DNA from: Bradyrhizobium xenonodulans
GTDB lineage: Bacteria > Pseudomonadota > Alphaproteobacteria > Rhizobiales > Xanthobacteraceae
DNA length: 64,000 nucleotides
Assembly (NCBI RefSeq): GCF_027594865.1
Contig: NZ_CP089391.1
Coordinates: 5,548,501 to 5,612,500 of the forward strand
Reading direction: 5' to 3'
Shown: piece by piece, positions 9,623-18,636 of the stretch
Layout: the number at the start of each line of letters is the position of its first letter
How positions within the stretch are numbered: position 1 is the first letter of the stretch
Translations under genes and position numbers: made by a program
The notes under the pieces: generated by a model
What the model was told of the DNA's origin: nothing
What the model saw: only the letters and a program-made list of their open reading frames with translations
Databases searched by the model: none

Positions 9623-10615
9623 ATGACCAACCGCGCCAACATTGCCTGTCTCGGGGCCGGCCGCATGGGACGCGGCATCGCCGTCGCATTCGCCTATGCG
9701 GGCCATACAGTCACGATGATCGACATCAAGGCCCGTTCCGCAGAAGATTTCACCAAGCTTGAGGCGGACGCGCTCGGCGAAGTCAGAAAGACCTTTGCCA
9801 GCCTGTCGAGGCTGGGGTTGCTGACCGAGGCAGATGTCGCCCCGCTCATCGCTCGGGTCTCGGTGGTACCGGCGAACCAGAGCGGCGCAGCGCTGTCGAA
9901 AGCCGGAATGGTCTTCGAGGGCGTTCCCGAAGTCGTCGAGCTCAAGCGCGAGGTGCTGGAGGCGGCCTCAAAACAGGTCGGTCCGGACACGATCATTGCC
10001 TCGACGACGTCGACCATCCTCGTCGACGATCTCTCAGGTGCGATTGTGAATCCTCGCCGCTTCCTGAATGTGCACTGGCTCAATCCAGCCTATCTGATCC
10101 CGCTGGTGGAAGTCTCGCCCGGCAAAGCCACCGATCCCGCCATCATCGACGAAGTCAAGGCGCTGCTCGAGGGCATCGGCAAGGTGCCGGTGGTCTGCGC
10201 GGCGACGCCCGGCTTCATCGTGCCGCGCATCCAGGCGCTGGCGATGAACGAAGCCGCACGCATGGTCGAGGAAGGTGTCGCTAGCGCCGAGGAGATCGAC
10301 AAAGCGATCCGCTACGGTTTCGGCTTCCGCTATGCCGTGCTCGGGCTGCTCGAATTCATCGACTGGGGCGGCGGCGACATCCTGTACTACGCCAGCCGGT
10401 ATCTCGAGGGTGCGCTCGGCAGCGACCGCTATCGCGCACCAGACGTCATCTCACGCAATATGCATGAAGGCCGGATCGGCCTGCGTACAGGCGCAGGCTT
10501 CCTCGATTATTCGGGCCTTGATGTCGATGCCTATCGCGTGAAGCGTCTCCAGGCCATGGTGGACCTGCTCCGGCACTTCGACCTGGCACGCCCACCCGTA
10601 CTCGACCGTAACTAG
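9623..10615 (+). CDS. 3-hydroxyacyl-CoA dehydrogenase family protein
   Basis: A 330-residue NAD-dependent dehydrogenase. The Rossmann motif is CLGAGRMGRGIA near residue 9, with the adenine-binding Asp in MIDIKAR. The catalytic His segment NVHWLNPAYLIPLVEV corresponds to the family's HFFNPP region. The C-terminal 3HCDH helical domain ends at GLRTGAGFLDYSG. It would oxidise a 3-hydroxyacyl-CoA made by the hydratase of this locus. It begins 3 bases after the previous stop and is the last gene of the plus-strand run. Its stop codon overlaps the stop of the converging NicX-like gene by four bases. Confidence 0.9.
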   Translation: MTNRANIACLGAGRMGRGIAVAFAYAGHTVTMIDIKARSAEDFTKLEADALGEVRKTFASLSRLGLLTEADVAPLIARVSVVPANQSGAALSKAGMVFEGVPEVVELKREVLEAASKQVGPDTIIASTTSTILVDDLSGAIVNPRRFLNVHWLNPAYLIPLVEVSPGKATDPAIIDEVKALLEGIGKVPVVCAATPGFIVPRIQALAMNEAARMVEEGVASAEEIDKAIRYGFGFRYAVLGLLEFIDWGGGDILYYASRYLEGALGSDRYRAPDVISRNMHEGRIGLRTGAGFLDYSGLDVDAYRVKRLQAMVDLLRHFDLARPPVLDRN

Positions 10616-11658
10616 CCGAAGACGTCCTGAAGCACACCGTCGCGAACGACCGCGACACCATCGAGCTCGATCGTCGTTCCCATCATTGGCAGATCGAAAT
10701 GCCCCGCCGTGTAGCGGCCGGCGAATTCGTTCGCACCGGTCGAGAACAGGAAATTGCCCGACACCGCGCGAATTTCGGTGCCGTTGGTGTCGCGCTGATC
10801 GTACATCGACAGCGCCTCGTAGCGCGCCGCCGGGTTCATGCCGAAGCCGACATGCGAGACCGCATAGGCCTCCCGATCGCCCCAGGCCGCGAGATAGGCG
10901 CGCATCATCGCGGCATCCGTCCCCTCGCCTTCCAGCTCGACGACGTAGTCGTCCTTCAAAGTCATTATCACAGGCGACGTCAGGTAGCGCTTGAAGGTCA
11001 AATTGATGTCCCCGGGCGCCATCACCAGCGTGCCGTTGATCGTCCCGCTCTTGGGAAAGCTGACGACGATGCCACCGGGCCAATGCGCCAGCGTGCCGGG
11101 CTTGTCGGTCCAGCCCCACACCCCGACCGTGGACGCTCCGACCATGTCGACGTCCAACGCAGTGCCCGCTTTCGAGGTGACACGCATCCGCTTGGTCCCG
11201 CGCAGCATCTTTGCCGCCGCGCGAACGCGCTTCTCGAGCGCGGGATCCGGCACCATGCGCTCTAGCGCCTCGGGATGCTCGTTGGAAATCACCAGGATGC
11301 GCGCACCGGCCTTCAGGATCTCGGGCGTCTCCACGGCGTGCATCAGGCCCTCGATGGTGCAATCCACCACAAAGCCGGCCTGCTGAAGTGCGGTGATGAC
11401 CGGGCCAAGCCGCTGGATCGCCTCGCTCGCACCTGTCGAGCGAACCGGCACGATATTGCGATTGCGCGGCGTCGGCATCACCACATGAAATGGCCGCGCG
11501 CCCATCCGCAACAGGGCGAGCTCCGCCAGATGAACATTCAACGCACGCGACTGAGTTTCCGAGAGGATCGCGGCGGTATCGCCAGCCTTGACGGCGCAAC
11601 GCTCAAAGATCTCGCAGAATGCCTCGATCCATTTTGCCTCGATGCGATCAGCCAGCAT
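10612..11658 (-). CDS. 2,5-dihydroxypyridine 5,6-dioxygenase-like protein (NicX/M29-like fold)
   Basis: A 348-residue protein related to NicX, the Fe(II) extradiol-type dioxygenase that opens 2,5-dihydroxypyridine to N-formylmaleamate in nicotinate breakdown, and more distantly to M29 aminopeptidases. From memory of the family, the three metal ligands are His, His and Asp; here the matching residues are His269 (VSHVGFG), His320 and Asp322 (GHFDLP). Other shared blocks are HWPGGIVVSFP, GDINLTFKRY and GNFLFSTGANE. It converges with the hydroxyacyl-CoA dehydrogenase gene and follows the ABC permease genes on the same strand. Ring cleavage of a hydroxylated pyridine or a related ring is inferred; identity to true NicX looks moderate, so the substrate may differ. 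Confidence 0.75.
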   Translation of the reverse strand: MLADRIEAKWIEAFCEIFERCAVKAGDTAAILSETQSRALNVHLAELALLRMGARPFHVVMPTPRNRNIVPVRSTGASEAIQRLGPVITALQQAGFVVDCTIEGLMHAVETPEILKAGARILVISNEHPEALERMVPDPALEKRVRAAAKMLRGTKRMRVTSKAGTALDVDMVGASTVGVWGWTDKPGTLAHWPGGIVVSFPKSGTINGTLVMAPGDINLTFKRYLTSPVIMTLKDDYVVELEGEGTDAAMMRAYLAAWGDREAYAVSHVGFGMNPAARYEALSMYDQRDTNGTEIRAVSGNFLFSTGANEFAGRYTAGHFDLPMMGTTIELDGVAVVRDGVLQDVFG

Positions 11659-11695
11659 GGTTCACTCCCGGTCTTCTGGTTTCGTGTTGATCAGT

Positions 11696-12463
11696 TCACG
11701 CTTCGGGGAAGCCCCGCAAGAGATAGGATCGCACAGCGCCCAACAGGCCGTTCAGGATCAACCCCAGCAGCGAGATCGTGATCAGCGGCACGAACATGTC
11801 GACGGCCTGAAAGGTCCGAGCCGCCGTGACGAGCACGTGGCCCAATCCGTCCGTCGAGGTGATCATTTCAGCCAGAAACACGACGATGCAGGAAATGACA
11901 AGGCCGATCCGGCATCCGGTCAGGATCGACGGCATCGCCGCCGGCAGCACCACCTTGAACAGGATCTCGTAGCGCGATGTCCCCGCCGCCATGGCCGACC
12001 AGATCAGCTTCTGCTCCACGGTTGATGCGCCGTAGTAGGTGGATAGCAGAATGGGAAAGAGTGCGTCCGCAGCGACCAATGTGATCTTCGAGCCATGACC
12101 GAAGCCAAGCAGCAGCAACAGCGCCGGATACAGCGCGACTTTTGGCAACGGCGCCAATACCCGTACGATCGGCCGAACCACAGCGTTGACCGCTGGACTA
12201 GCGGCAGCGGCGATTCCAATGCTGACACCGAGCACCACCGCAATCGCGAAGCCGGCAAACAGCCGGATCAGGGTCGCCGCGATCTCCTGCTGGAACGTCC
12301 ATGTCACGAGCTGCTGCAACAGCCGACCGAAGACGTATCCCGGCGGCGGCAGCAAGACCGCGGGCGCGAAGCCGAATGACACGAGGCCTTGCCACAGCCC
12401 GATCACCAGCACGATCGGCGTGAACCCGAGGACGACGTTTGTTGAGAGAAGGCGCGACATCAT
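11696..12463 (-). CDS. NitT/TauT-type ABC transporter permease (second)
   Basis: Inner-membrane permease of 255 residues, of the BPD_transp_1 class used by nitrate, sulfonate, taurine and pyrimidine-precursor importers. Several hydrophobic helices are visible. The ATPase-contacting loop is in the usual place (AAGTSRYEILFKVVLPAAMP, matching the EAA motif). Its start overlaps the stop of the preceding permease gene by four bases (ATGA), indicating coupled translation. Having two distinct permeases suggests a heterodimeric channel. It ends 37 bases before the NicX-like gene, so the ring-cleavage gene is probably in the same transcript. Confidence 0.9.
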   Translation of the reverse strand: MMSRLLSTNVVLGFTPIVLVIGLWQGLVSFGFAPAVLLPPPGYVFGRLLQQLVTWTFQQEIAATLIRLFAGFAIAVVLGVSIGIAAAASPAVNAVVRPIVRVLAPLPKVALYPALLLLLGFGHGSKITLVAADALFPILLSTYYGASTVEQKLIWSAMAAGTSRYEILFKVVLPAAMPSILTGCRIGLVISCIVVFLAEMITSTDGLGHVLVTAARTFQAVDMFVPLITISLLGLILNGLLGAVRSYLLRGFPEA

Positions 12464-13245
12464 GAGAAGCTCAGCGGCATGTCGAACTGAGGCTCAGACC
12501 AGCGCACCAGCCGCGCGCGGACCCGCTCGAAGATCGCGTCCAGGCAGATTCCCATCGCGCCTACGATGATGATCATCGCAAAGACGGTGTCGTACTGTCC
12601 CATGTCGAGCGCGTTGAACAGGATGTTGCCGGCGCCGGACTGGCGGGCGATCATCTCGCTGGTGATCATCGTGATGAGCGCCAGCACGAGCCCCGTACGG
12701 CACCCGGTCAGGATCTCCGGCAGCGCCGCCGGCAGCACGATCCGCACCAGCTGTTGCACGGCCGAGAGGCCCATCGCTGCGCCCGACCACAGCATCTTCT
12801 CTTCGACCGCCTTGGCGCCTTCAAAGCTGTGATAGATCACGGGCAGGCTGACGCCGAGAAAGATCACCAGCGTCTTCGTGATGTCGCCGACGCCGAGCCA
12901 CAACATGATTATCGGCATCAAGGCCGCCTTCGGCACCGGGTAGATCACCATCAAGAGCGGATTGAAGAAGGCCGCGACGGCCCGGCTACGGCCCATCAAC
13001 AGACCGAGCGGAATCGAAACGAGCACGGCTATGCCGAACCCGATCGCCATGCGGCGGAGCGAGGCGAGGATGTTGATCAGGGATTCCTTGTCGCCAAGAA
13101 TGTCCGGAATTGCGCGGATCGCCTCGATCGCCGTCGGAAAGCTATCGTTCTTCAGGGCGAGCGACGCAACCTGCCACACTGCCAATAGCCCGATACAAGC
13201 CAGCACCGGCGCCGCGCGTCTGACCAAGGCAGCCGGCGACATCAT
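12460..13245 (-). CDS. NitT/TauT-type ABC transporter permease (first)
   Basis: A 261-residue inner-membrane permease related to the following one. The first helix is at about residues 10-30. The EAA-type loop is GAAMGLSAVQQLVRIVLPA, followed by LPEILTGCRTGLVLA. It overlaps the ATPase gene upstream and the second permease gene downstream by four bases each, giving a tightly coupled importer operon (ATPase, permease, permease). The substrate class cannot be set from the permease; the neighbouring dehydratase, NicX-like and monooxygenase genes suggest an organic acid of the local pathway. Confidence 0.9.
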   Translation of the reverse strand: MMSPAALVRRAAPVLACIGLLAVWQVASLALKNDSFPTAIEAIRAIPDILGDKESLINILASLRRMAIGFGIAVLVSIPLGLLMGRSRAVAAFFNPLLMVIYPVPKAALMPIIMLWLGVGDITKTLVIFLGVSLPVIYHSFEGAKAVEEKMLWSGAAMGLSAVQQLVRIVLPAALPEILTGCRTGLVLALITMITSEMIARQSGAGNILFNALDMGQYDTVFAMIIIVGAMGICLDAIFERVRARLVRWSEPQFDMPLSFS

Positions 13246-14087
13246 GAAGCAGATCCGGCTTCGTCGCTCTCGTCGAACATGCGCTCGATGTCGACGACGT
13301 ATTTCTGGTAGCGCGGATCGAGCAGCAGCTCGTTGCGCCGGCGCGGCCGCGGCAGATCGATATCGATGACCTGCCGGATGCGGCCTGGCGATTTCGACAT
13401 CATCACGACCTTGTCCGAGAGGAAGACAGCTTCGTCGACCGAATGGGTGACGAACAACACCGTCTTGCGGTCACGTTCCCAAATGTTCAGGAGATCGTTC
13501 TGCAGACGCGTCCGGGTGTGAGCATCGAGCGCGCCGAACGGCTCGTCCATCAGAAGGACTTCGGGATGGTAGGCGAGCGTTCGGGCCAGCGCCACGCGCT
13601 GCTTCATGCCGCCCGAAAGCTCCTTGGGATAGAAGTTCTCATAGCCCTTGAGGCCGACCATCTCGATCAAGGACCGGCTCTGCACTTCCGCCTCGGCGGT
13701 GCGCACACCCTGCTGGCGCGGGCCGTACATCACGTTGCCCAGCACGGTCTTCCATGGAAATAACGCGAACTCCTGGAAGACCGGACCGCGATCCGGCCCT
13801 GGGCCCGTAATCGCCCGTCCTTTCATCTTCGCTGCGCCACCAGTCGGGCTGACAAAACCGCCGACGATGTAAAGCAGAGTCGACTTGCCACAGCCGGACG
13901 GACCAAGGATGGAGACGAAGGCTCCTTCCTCGACCGTCAGCGAGATCTCCGATAACGCCAAATGATCCTTGCGCGCCGAGGTCTGGAAAACCTGCGAGAC
14001 GCGGTCGATCTCGATGATCGCAGAAGCCGGCTTTTGTGACGTCACCGGTCTCACCCATTCATTCGGTCTCGGAGGCGCTACCGTCAT
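13242..14087 (-). CDS. NitT/TauT-type ABC transporter ATP-binding protein
   Basis: A 281-residue ABC ATPase that powers import through the two permeases downstream. Walker A is GPSGCGKST (about residues 59-67), the signature is LSGGMKQR, Walker B is LLMDEPFGALD, and the switch His is in VTHSVDEAVF. The first 20 or so residues before IIEIDRVSQVF are an extension common in this class. It overlaps the first permease gene by four bases. The dehydratase gene lies 123 bases upstream on the same strand, and the binding-protein gene lies beyond it, so the importer genes are split around a catabolic enzyme. Confidence 0.93.
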   Translation of the reverse strand: MTVAPPRPNEWVRPVTSQKPASAIIEIDRVSQVFQTSARKDHLALSEISLTVEEGAFVSILGPSGCGKSTLLYIVGGFVSPTGGAAKMKGRAITGPGPDRGPVFQEFALFPWKTVLGNVMYGPRQQGVRTAEAEVQSRSLIEMVGLKGYENFYPKELSGGMKQRVALARTLAYHPEVLLMDEPFGALDAHTRTRLQNDLLNIWERDRKTVLFVTHSVDEAVFLSDKVVMMSKSPGRIRQVIDIDLPRPRRRNELLLDPRYQKYVVDIERMFDESDEAGSAS

Positions 14088-14210
14088 CCCAGCTCACTTC
14101 ACTTGCGCGCGAACGTCGCGCAGCCGATCTGCTGAATGTCCTCCATCAGCGGCACGAGCTTAGCAAGAAACTTGCCAGAGGGGCGGGCGTTTTCGCGCGA
14201 GTGCGGCGCG

Positions 14211-15905
14211 TCATTCGAACCACGGCCATTCCGCCGGGCCCTCGTGCGTGACAGCTCCGCCCGGCGCCTGTCCAACCAGTCGCGCGTACTTTGCGAGCGC
14301 ACCTGCACGATGGCGCGGCGGGCGTTGCTTCCAATCGCGTCGCCGCGAAGCGAGTTCGTGCTCGTCGAGCAGCACATCCATCCGCCGGTTCGCGGCATCG
14401 ATCCGAATCGCGTCGCCATCGCGAACGAGCGCCAGCGGACCGCCGACAAATGCCTCAGGAGACACGTAACCGATACACATGCCCCGGGTCGCGCCGGAGA
14501 AGCGCCCATCCGTGATCAGGGCCACCTTCTCGCCCATGCCCTGCCCGTAGATCAGCGCAGTGACGCCGAGCATCTCGCGCATGCCGGGACCGCCGACCGG
14601 CCCTTCATTGCGGATCACGAGAACCTCGCCCGCCTTGTAGCTGCGGTCCCGAACGGCTTTGACACAAGCTTCCTCATCTTCGAAGACGCGCGCAATGCCC
14701 TCGAAGAACTGGCTCTTCAAACCTGCAACCTTGATGACCGCACCGTCCGGACAGAGGTTGCCCTTCAGAACTGCCACGCCACCGTCGGGCATGATCGGCG
14801 CGCGGGACGCGTAGACGACCTCGCCATCAGGTGCATTGGCCGCCTCATATTCCTCAGCGAGCGTGCGACCCGTGATGGTGATGCAGCTGCCATCGACATG
14901 ACCGCTCTGGATCAGCTCGCGGATCACCACGGCAGCACCGCCAATATCGTAGACATCCTTGGCCGTGTATTTTCCGCCGGGTCGCAAATTTCCTATCAGC
15001 GGGGTCCTTGAAAAAACCTCGCCGACGTCATCGATCGTGAACGCAATACCGGCCTCGTTCGCGATTGCCGGCAGATGCAGCGCGGCATTGGTCGAGCCGC
15101 CGGTCGCAGCAACGATCGCCGCCCCGTTCTCCAGGGATTTCCGCGTCACGATGTCGCGCGGCAGCGGCCCGTCACGCTCCAGCATCTCCATGATCAGCCG
15201 CCCCGCGCGCCGCGAGATCTGCGCACGCTCAGCATAGACACCCGGCACCATCGAGACGTTGGGAATAGTGAGTCCCATCGCCTCCGACACCATTCCCATC
15301 GTATTCGCCGTGAACTGGCCGGCGCAGGCGCCGATGGTTGGCAGGCAGGCGCGCTCGATCCGCTCGAGCGTCGCGCTGTCGATCTCGCCGGTCATAAAGC
15401 TGCCGACAGCCTCGTAGGAATCGAGTACCGTCAGGGTCCGCCCGTCCACGCGACCCGGCAGCGAGCTGCCGCCGTAGATGAAAATCGACGGCACGTTGCA
15501 ACGAACCATGCCCATCATCACACCGGGGAGCGTCTTGTCGCAACCGCCGTAGCCGATCAGCGCATCGTAGGCCAGACCATGGACAACGGCCTCGATCGAG
15601 TCGGCGATCAGCTCGCGCGAAAACAGGGAGAACTTCATCCCTTCGTGGTTCATGCTGATGCCGTCGGACACCGACACGGTCGAGAATTCGCGCGGCGTGC
15701 CGCCGGCCTCCTCGATTCCCGTCTTGGCCGCGGCCACCTGGAAGTCGTGGGTCATGTTACAGGGAGTCTGCTCGCCCTTCATGCTGACGACGCCCACCAT
15801 CGGCCTCGCAATCGCAGCGTCATCGAGCCCCATTGCGCGCATGAAGGCTCGGTGCGGCGCCCGGTCGAGGCCGCCTGTCGTCACCCGTGATCGCAACTTC
15901 TTCAT
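14211..15905 (-). CDS. IlvD/Edd family dehydratase (dihydroxy-acid dehydratase-like)
   Basis: A 564-residue Fe-S dehydratase of the IlvD/Edd family, which removes water from 2,3-dihydroxy acids or sugar acids. The three cluster cysteines are in [17 protein letters not shown] and [26 protein letters not shown] and [11 protein letters not shown] are also family hallmarks. The start is set at MKKLRSRV, as is typical; an ATG ten codons upstream is possible. It sits between the ABC binding-protein gene and the ABC ATPase gene on the same strand, so it probably acts on an imported compound rather than in housekeeping branched-chain amino acid synthesis. True IlvD cannot be excluded. Confidence 0.85.
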   Translation of the reverse strand: MKKLRSRVTTGGLDRAPHRAFMRAMGLDDAAIARPMVGVVSMKGEQTPCNMTHDFQVAAAKTGIEEAGGTPREFSTVSVSDGISMNHEGMKFSLFSRELIADSIEAVVHGLAYDALIGYGGCDKTLPGVMMGMVRCNVPSIFIYGGSSLPGRVDGRTLTVLDSYEAVGSFMTGEIDSATLERIERACLPTIGACAGQFTANTMGMVSEAMGLTIPNVSMVPGVYAERAQISRRAGRLIMEMLERDGPLPRDIVTRKSLENGAAIVAATGGSTNAALHLPAIANEAGIAFTIDDVGEVFSRTPLIGNLRPGGKYTAKDVYDIGGAAVVIRELIQSGHVDGSCITITGRTLAEEYEAANAPDGEVVYASRAPIMPDGGVAVLKGNLCPDGAVIKVAGLKSQFFEGIARVFEDEEACVKAVRDRSYKAGEVLVIRNEGPVGGPGMREMLGVTALIYGQGMGEKVALITDGRFSGATRGMCIGYVSPEAFVGGPLALVRDGDAIRIDAANRRMDVLLDEHELASRRRDWKQRPPRHRAGALAKYARLVGQAPGGAVTHEGPAEWPWFE

Positions 15906-15980
15906 AAGTGCATCTTCTTCATGCAACGTCCCCATGCGGGGCGCCGCGAACGTCTTGTTCGGGTGGATTCGCCCGGCCGC

Positions 15981-16964
15981 CTATTCCAACGGCGCGACGA
16001 TCGTCGGGTGCTTGAACTGCGCGGCGTCCAGCTTCGGCAGCATTCCGGTCTCCGCGTAGATGTCCAGCATCTTCTGGATCGCGGGGAAGTTCGGCGCGGC
16101 GCCCGGATCGCGGCCGAAATCGTTGTCCTTGAGCAGATAGGTCTCGAGCACCGGAATAGGCGCCTTCAGAACTTCATTGACGACTTTTAGCGTCTCTTCT
16201 CGATTAGCCAGCGCTTTCTTCATACCTGAGGTAATGTCACGCACGTAGGCCTTCACCGCATCGGGGTTCTTGTCGACGAAATCGGCACGGCAGGCTTCCA
16301 GGATGTGGACGATATTCGGCATCGCCTGCGATAGCGAGAACAGCTTGCGGGTGCCCCCCTTCGCCTCCGCGCGCGCGGCGAACGGCTGGTTCATGTTGAC
16401 CGCGTCGACACGGCCCTGGCGCAACGCGTCTTCGGAGACGGCAAAGCCGACCTCAACCAGCTTGATATCCTTGGCCGGATCGACGCCGTTCTGCTTCAGA
16501 AGCAGGTTGAACGGACCTTGCGTGCCGCCCCCGATCACGGAAATGCCGACCGTCTTGCCCTTGAGATCGGCAATCGTCTTGATCGGCGAGTCATCCATCA
16601 CAGCCCAATAGACCGAAAAACCGCCGGGCTTCTCGAAGACGTGCTGTGCCACGATGTAAGCCTTGAGATTACCGCCCACCACGCCGTTGGCGAGCGACAA
16701 CGGCGCCTGCGTCGCGCAATCGAGAGCGCCAGCTGCCAATGCCTGCGTCATCGGCGCGGTGCCCTGAAACTGGGTCCATTCGATGTTGTAGGCCTTGCCG
16801 ATATTGGGGAATTCGGCCGGCCTGCGCATCATCCAGTACTTGGATTCCTCGGCAGGGATCGTCCAACCGACGCGGATGGTCTGCTGGGCCCATGACGGAC
16901 CCGCTCCCGCGCTCAGGGCCGCTGCGGCCCCCAAAGCCAGGATCCACTTCGAAACGGTTCGCAT
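15981..16964 (-). CDS. NitT/TauT-type ABC transporter substrate-binding protein
   Basis: A 327-residue periplasmic binding protein of the NMT1/SsuA-like class, the ligand receptor for the ATPase and permeases encoded downstream. A signal peptide is clear (basic start, hydrophobic core, then PSWAQQTIRVGW). Internal blocks such as DLKGKTVGISVIGGGTQG and RQGRVDAVNMNQPFAAR are typical of the lobes around the ligand. The ATG is favoured over a GTG three codons upstream because GGAG lies nine bases before it. It is the first gene of the minus-strand importer group and divergent from the beta-hydroxyacid dehydrogenase gene. Ligand unknown. Confidence 0.9.
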   Translation of the reverse strand: MRTVSKWILALGAAAALSAGAGPSWAQQTIRVGWTIPAEESKYWMMRRPAEFPNIGKAYNIEWTQFQGTAPMTQALAAGALDCATQAPLSLANGVVGGNLKAYIVAQHVFEKPGGFSVYWAVMDDSPIKTIADLKGKTVGISVIGGGTQGPFNLLLKQNGVDPAKDIKLVEVGFAVSEDALRQGRVDAVNMNQPFAARAEAKGGTRKLFSLSQAMPNIVHILEACRADFVDKNPDAVKAYVRDITSGMKKALANREETLKVVNEVLKAPIPVLETYLLKDNDFGRDPGAAPNFPAIQKMLDIYAETGMLPKLDAAQFKHPTIVAPLE

Positions 16965-17129
16965 CGTGCCCACTCCGCTGCTCCAGCGCCGACCGGCGCC
17001 ACCAACCCGACCGCCGTAAATGTTTCATGGTTCAAACAATCAGGCAAGCCATGCGAGCCCGGCGGTGTCGCGGTTCGACCTACGATGTATGGTAAGGCCG
17101 CGTTGCGCTGCGACGGAAGGAGGCAACCT

Positions 17130-18038
17130 ATGGCTGATGCGAGCAAGATAAACCCGCCAGGCGTCGAGAGGCTTGGCTATCTCGGCCTTGGGCTGATGGG
17201 AACGCCGATGACCCGGCGCTTGCTCGACGCCGGTCATCAGGTCGCAGTCTGGAATCGTTCGGAGGGTAAGGTAGCCCCGCTCGTCGCGGTCGGCGCCAAA
17301 CACGCAGCCAAACCTCGTGACCTGTTGGCGGACTCAGATATCGTCTTCATGTGCGTGACGGATGCCGCCGCTGTCGAAGACGTGATCTTCGGGTCCGAAG
17401 GTCTTGCAGCGGCTCCAGGCGCAGGCAAGCTCGTGGTCGACTTCTCGTCGATCCATCCCGACGCTGCGCGCGACCTCGCAACGCGACTGAAAGCAGCGAA
17501 CGGCGCTGGCTGGATTGACGCGCCGGTGTCCGGCGGCACCAAGGGCGCCGAGGAAGGCACGCTTGCCATCATGGCCGGCGGAGACGCTGCCGACATCGAG
17601 CGGGTGCGGCCGTACGTCCTGGCGATGGCCCGGAGGCTCACCCACATGGGGCCCACCGGCGCGGGACAGACGACGAAGCTCTGCAACCAGGTGATCGTCG
17701 GATGTGCGATGGCCGTGCTTGCGGAAGCAACGCGCCTTGCGGTGAATGCCGGCATTGACGCCAACCGATTGCCCGAAGCCCTCGCCGGCGGCTTTGCGGA
17801 TTCCATTCCACTCCAGCTGTTCGTGCCGCGGATGGTCCAGGGCATTCACTCGCCGCCGCTCGGTCACATCGCCACGATGCTCAAGGACCTCGATACGGTC
17901 GCCGATGTCGCACAGACGACGTCGACGCCCGTACCAATGGCATCGCTTGCGGGACAACTTTTCAGGCTGGCCAAAGCCGCGCGCGGCCCGGACGCAGATG
18001 CGCTGGAGATCTACAAGCTTTCAGCAACACAGGGTTAA
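17130..18038 (+). CDS. NAD(P)-dependent beta-hydroxyacid dehydrogenase (3-hydroxyisobutyrate dehydrogenase family)
   Basis: A 302-residue beta-hydroxyacid dehydrogenase. The cofactor motif is LGYLGLGLMGTPM, the substrate motif is DAPVSGGTKGAEEGTLA, and the catalytic Lys is in GAGQTTKLCNQ. Family members oxidise 3-hydroxyisobutyrate, tartronate semialdehyde or related compounds. The ATG at 17130 is chosen because GGAAGGAGG lies just upstream; the frame is open further 5' without resemblance to the family. It is divergent from the ABC binding-protein gene and converges with the flavin reductase gene 25 bases away. The exact substrate is open. Confidence 0.9.
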   Translation: MADASKINPPGVERLGYLGLGLMGTPMTRRLLDAGHQVAVWNRSEGKVAPLVAVGAKHAAKPRDLLADSDIVFMCVTDAAAVEDVIFGSEGLAAAPGAGKLVVDFSSIHPDAARDLATRLKAANGAGWIDAPVSGGTKGAEEGTLAIMAGGDAADIERVRPYVLAMARRLTHMGPTGAGQTTKLCNQVIVGCAMAVLAEATRLAVNAGIDANRLPEALAGGFADSIPLQLFVPRMVQGIHSPPLGHIATMLKDLDTVADVAQTTSTPVPMASLAGQLFRLAKAARGPDADALEIYKLSATQG

Positions 18039-18063
18039 GCCGTCGAACGCGACCTGAAGTGCA

Positions 18064-18627
18064 CTACGGCGACTTCTTGCGCTCATCGTCAACCAGGAAC
18101 CGGCCATACGTCCCACGCGCAAACAGCAGTGGTTCCCCGGTATTGTAGGCATAAGCCTCGACCGCACCGAGAAAGATCACGTGATCGCCGCCATAATAGC
18201 GGTTGACGGAGCGACACTGAAAATTGGCGACGCTCTCAGCGAGCACCGGAGCGTCGCCAAGACCCGGTATCCAGTCGACGCCGGCGAACTTATCCTCGGA
18301 CGATTTTGCAAACTTGTTCGCAAGCGCCTGCTGTGAAGCGCCGAGTATGTGAACGGCGAAATGGCTGGCGTTCTGAAACACGGTCAGGCTCGAGGAATAG
18401 ATTCCGAGGCTCCAGAGGACCAGAGGGGGGTTCAGGGAGACCGATGCAAACGAATTGCAGGTGATACCGTAAGGCTTTCCATCAGCGGCCGTGGCGGTGA
18501 TGATCGTTACGCCCGTTCCGTATGCGCCGAGCGCGTTGCGAAAATCGCGGGGATCGATCGGCGAGCTGTCGCTCGCAAGCTCGTTGGCTGGATCGGGAAT
18601 GGCCGGATGCTTCGGCAGATCATTCAT
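18064..18627 (-). CDS. Flavin reductase (two-component monooxygenase partner)
   Basis: A 187-residue flavin reductase-like FMN-binding protein. The core begins at FRNALGAYGTGVTIIT, with the flavin-binding segment GITCNSFASVSLNPPLVLWS and the later His in ASHFAVHILGASQQ. Such proteins reduce free FMN or FAD with NAD(P)H for a separate oxygenase. The gene for an acyl-CoA dehydrogenase-fold (group D) monooxygenase ends 9 bases before this start on the same strand, which gives a clear partner. The pair would carry out a second hydroxylation in the locus. Confidence 0.9.
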   Translation of the reverse strand: MNDLPKHPAIPDPANELASDSSPIDPRDFRNALGAYGTGVTIITATAADGKPYGITCNSFASVSLNPPLVLWSLGIYSSSLTVFQNASHFAVHILGASQQALANKFAKSSEDKFAGVDWIPGLGDAPVLAESVANFQCRSVNRYYGGDHVIFLGAVEAYAYNTGEPLLFARGTYGRFLVDDERKKSP

Positions 18628-18636
18628 CAGCCGGCC

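Noticed and set aside
14099-14210. Minus-strand frame ending in PLMEDIQQIGCATFARK before the ABC ATPase
   Set aside because: It looks somewhat protein-like, but it overlaps the dehydratase end in another frame and has no start or RBS; kept as possible debris only.
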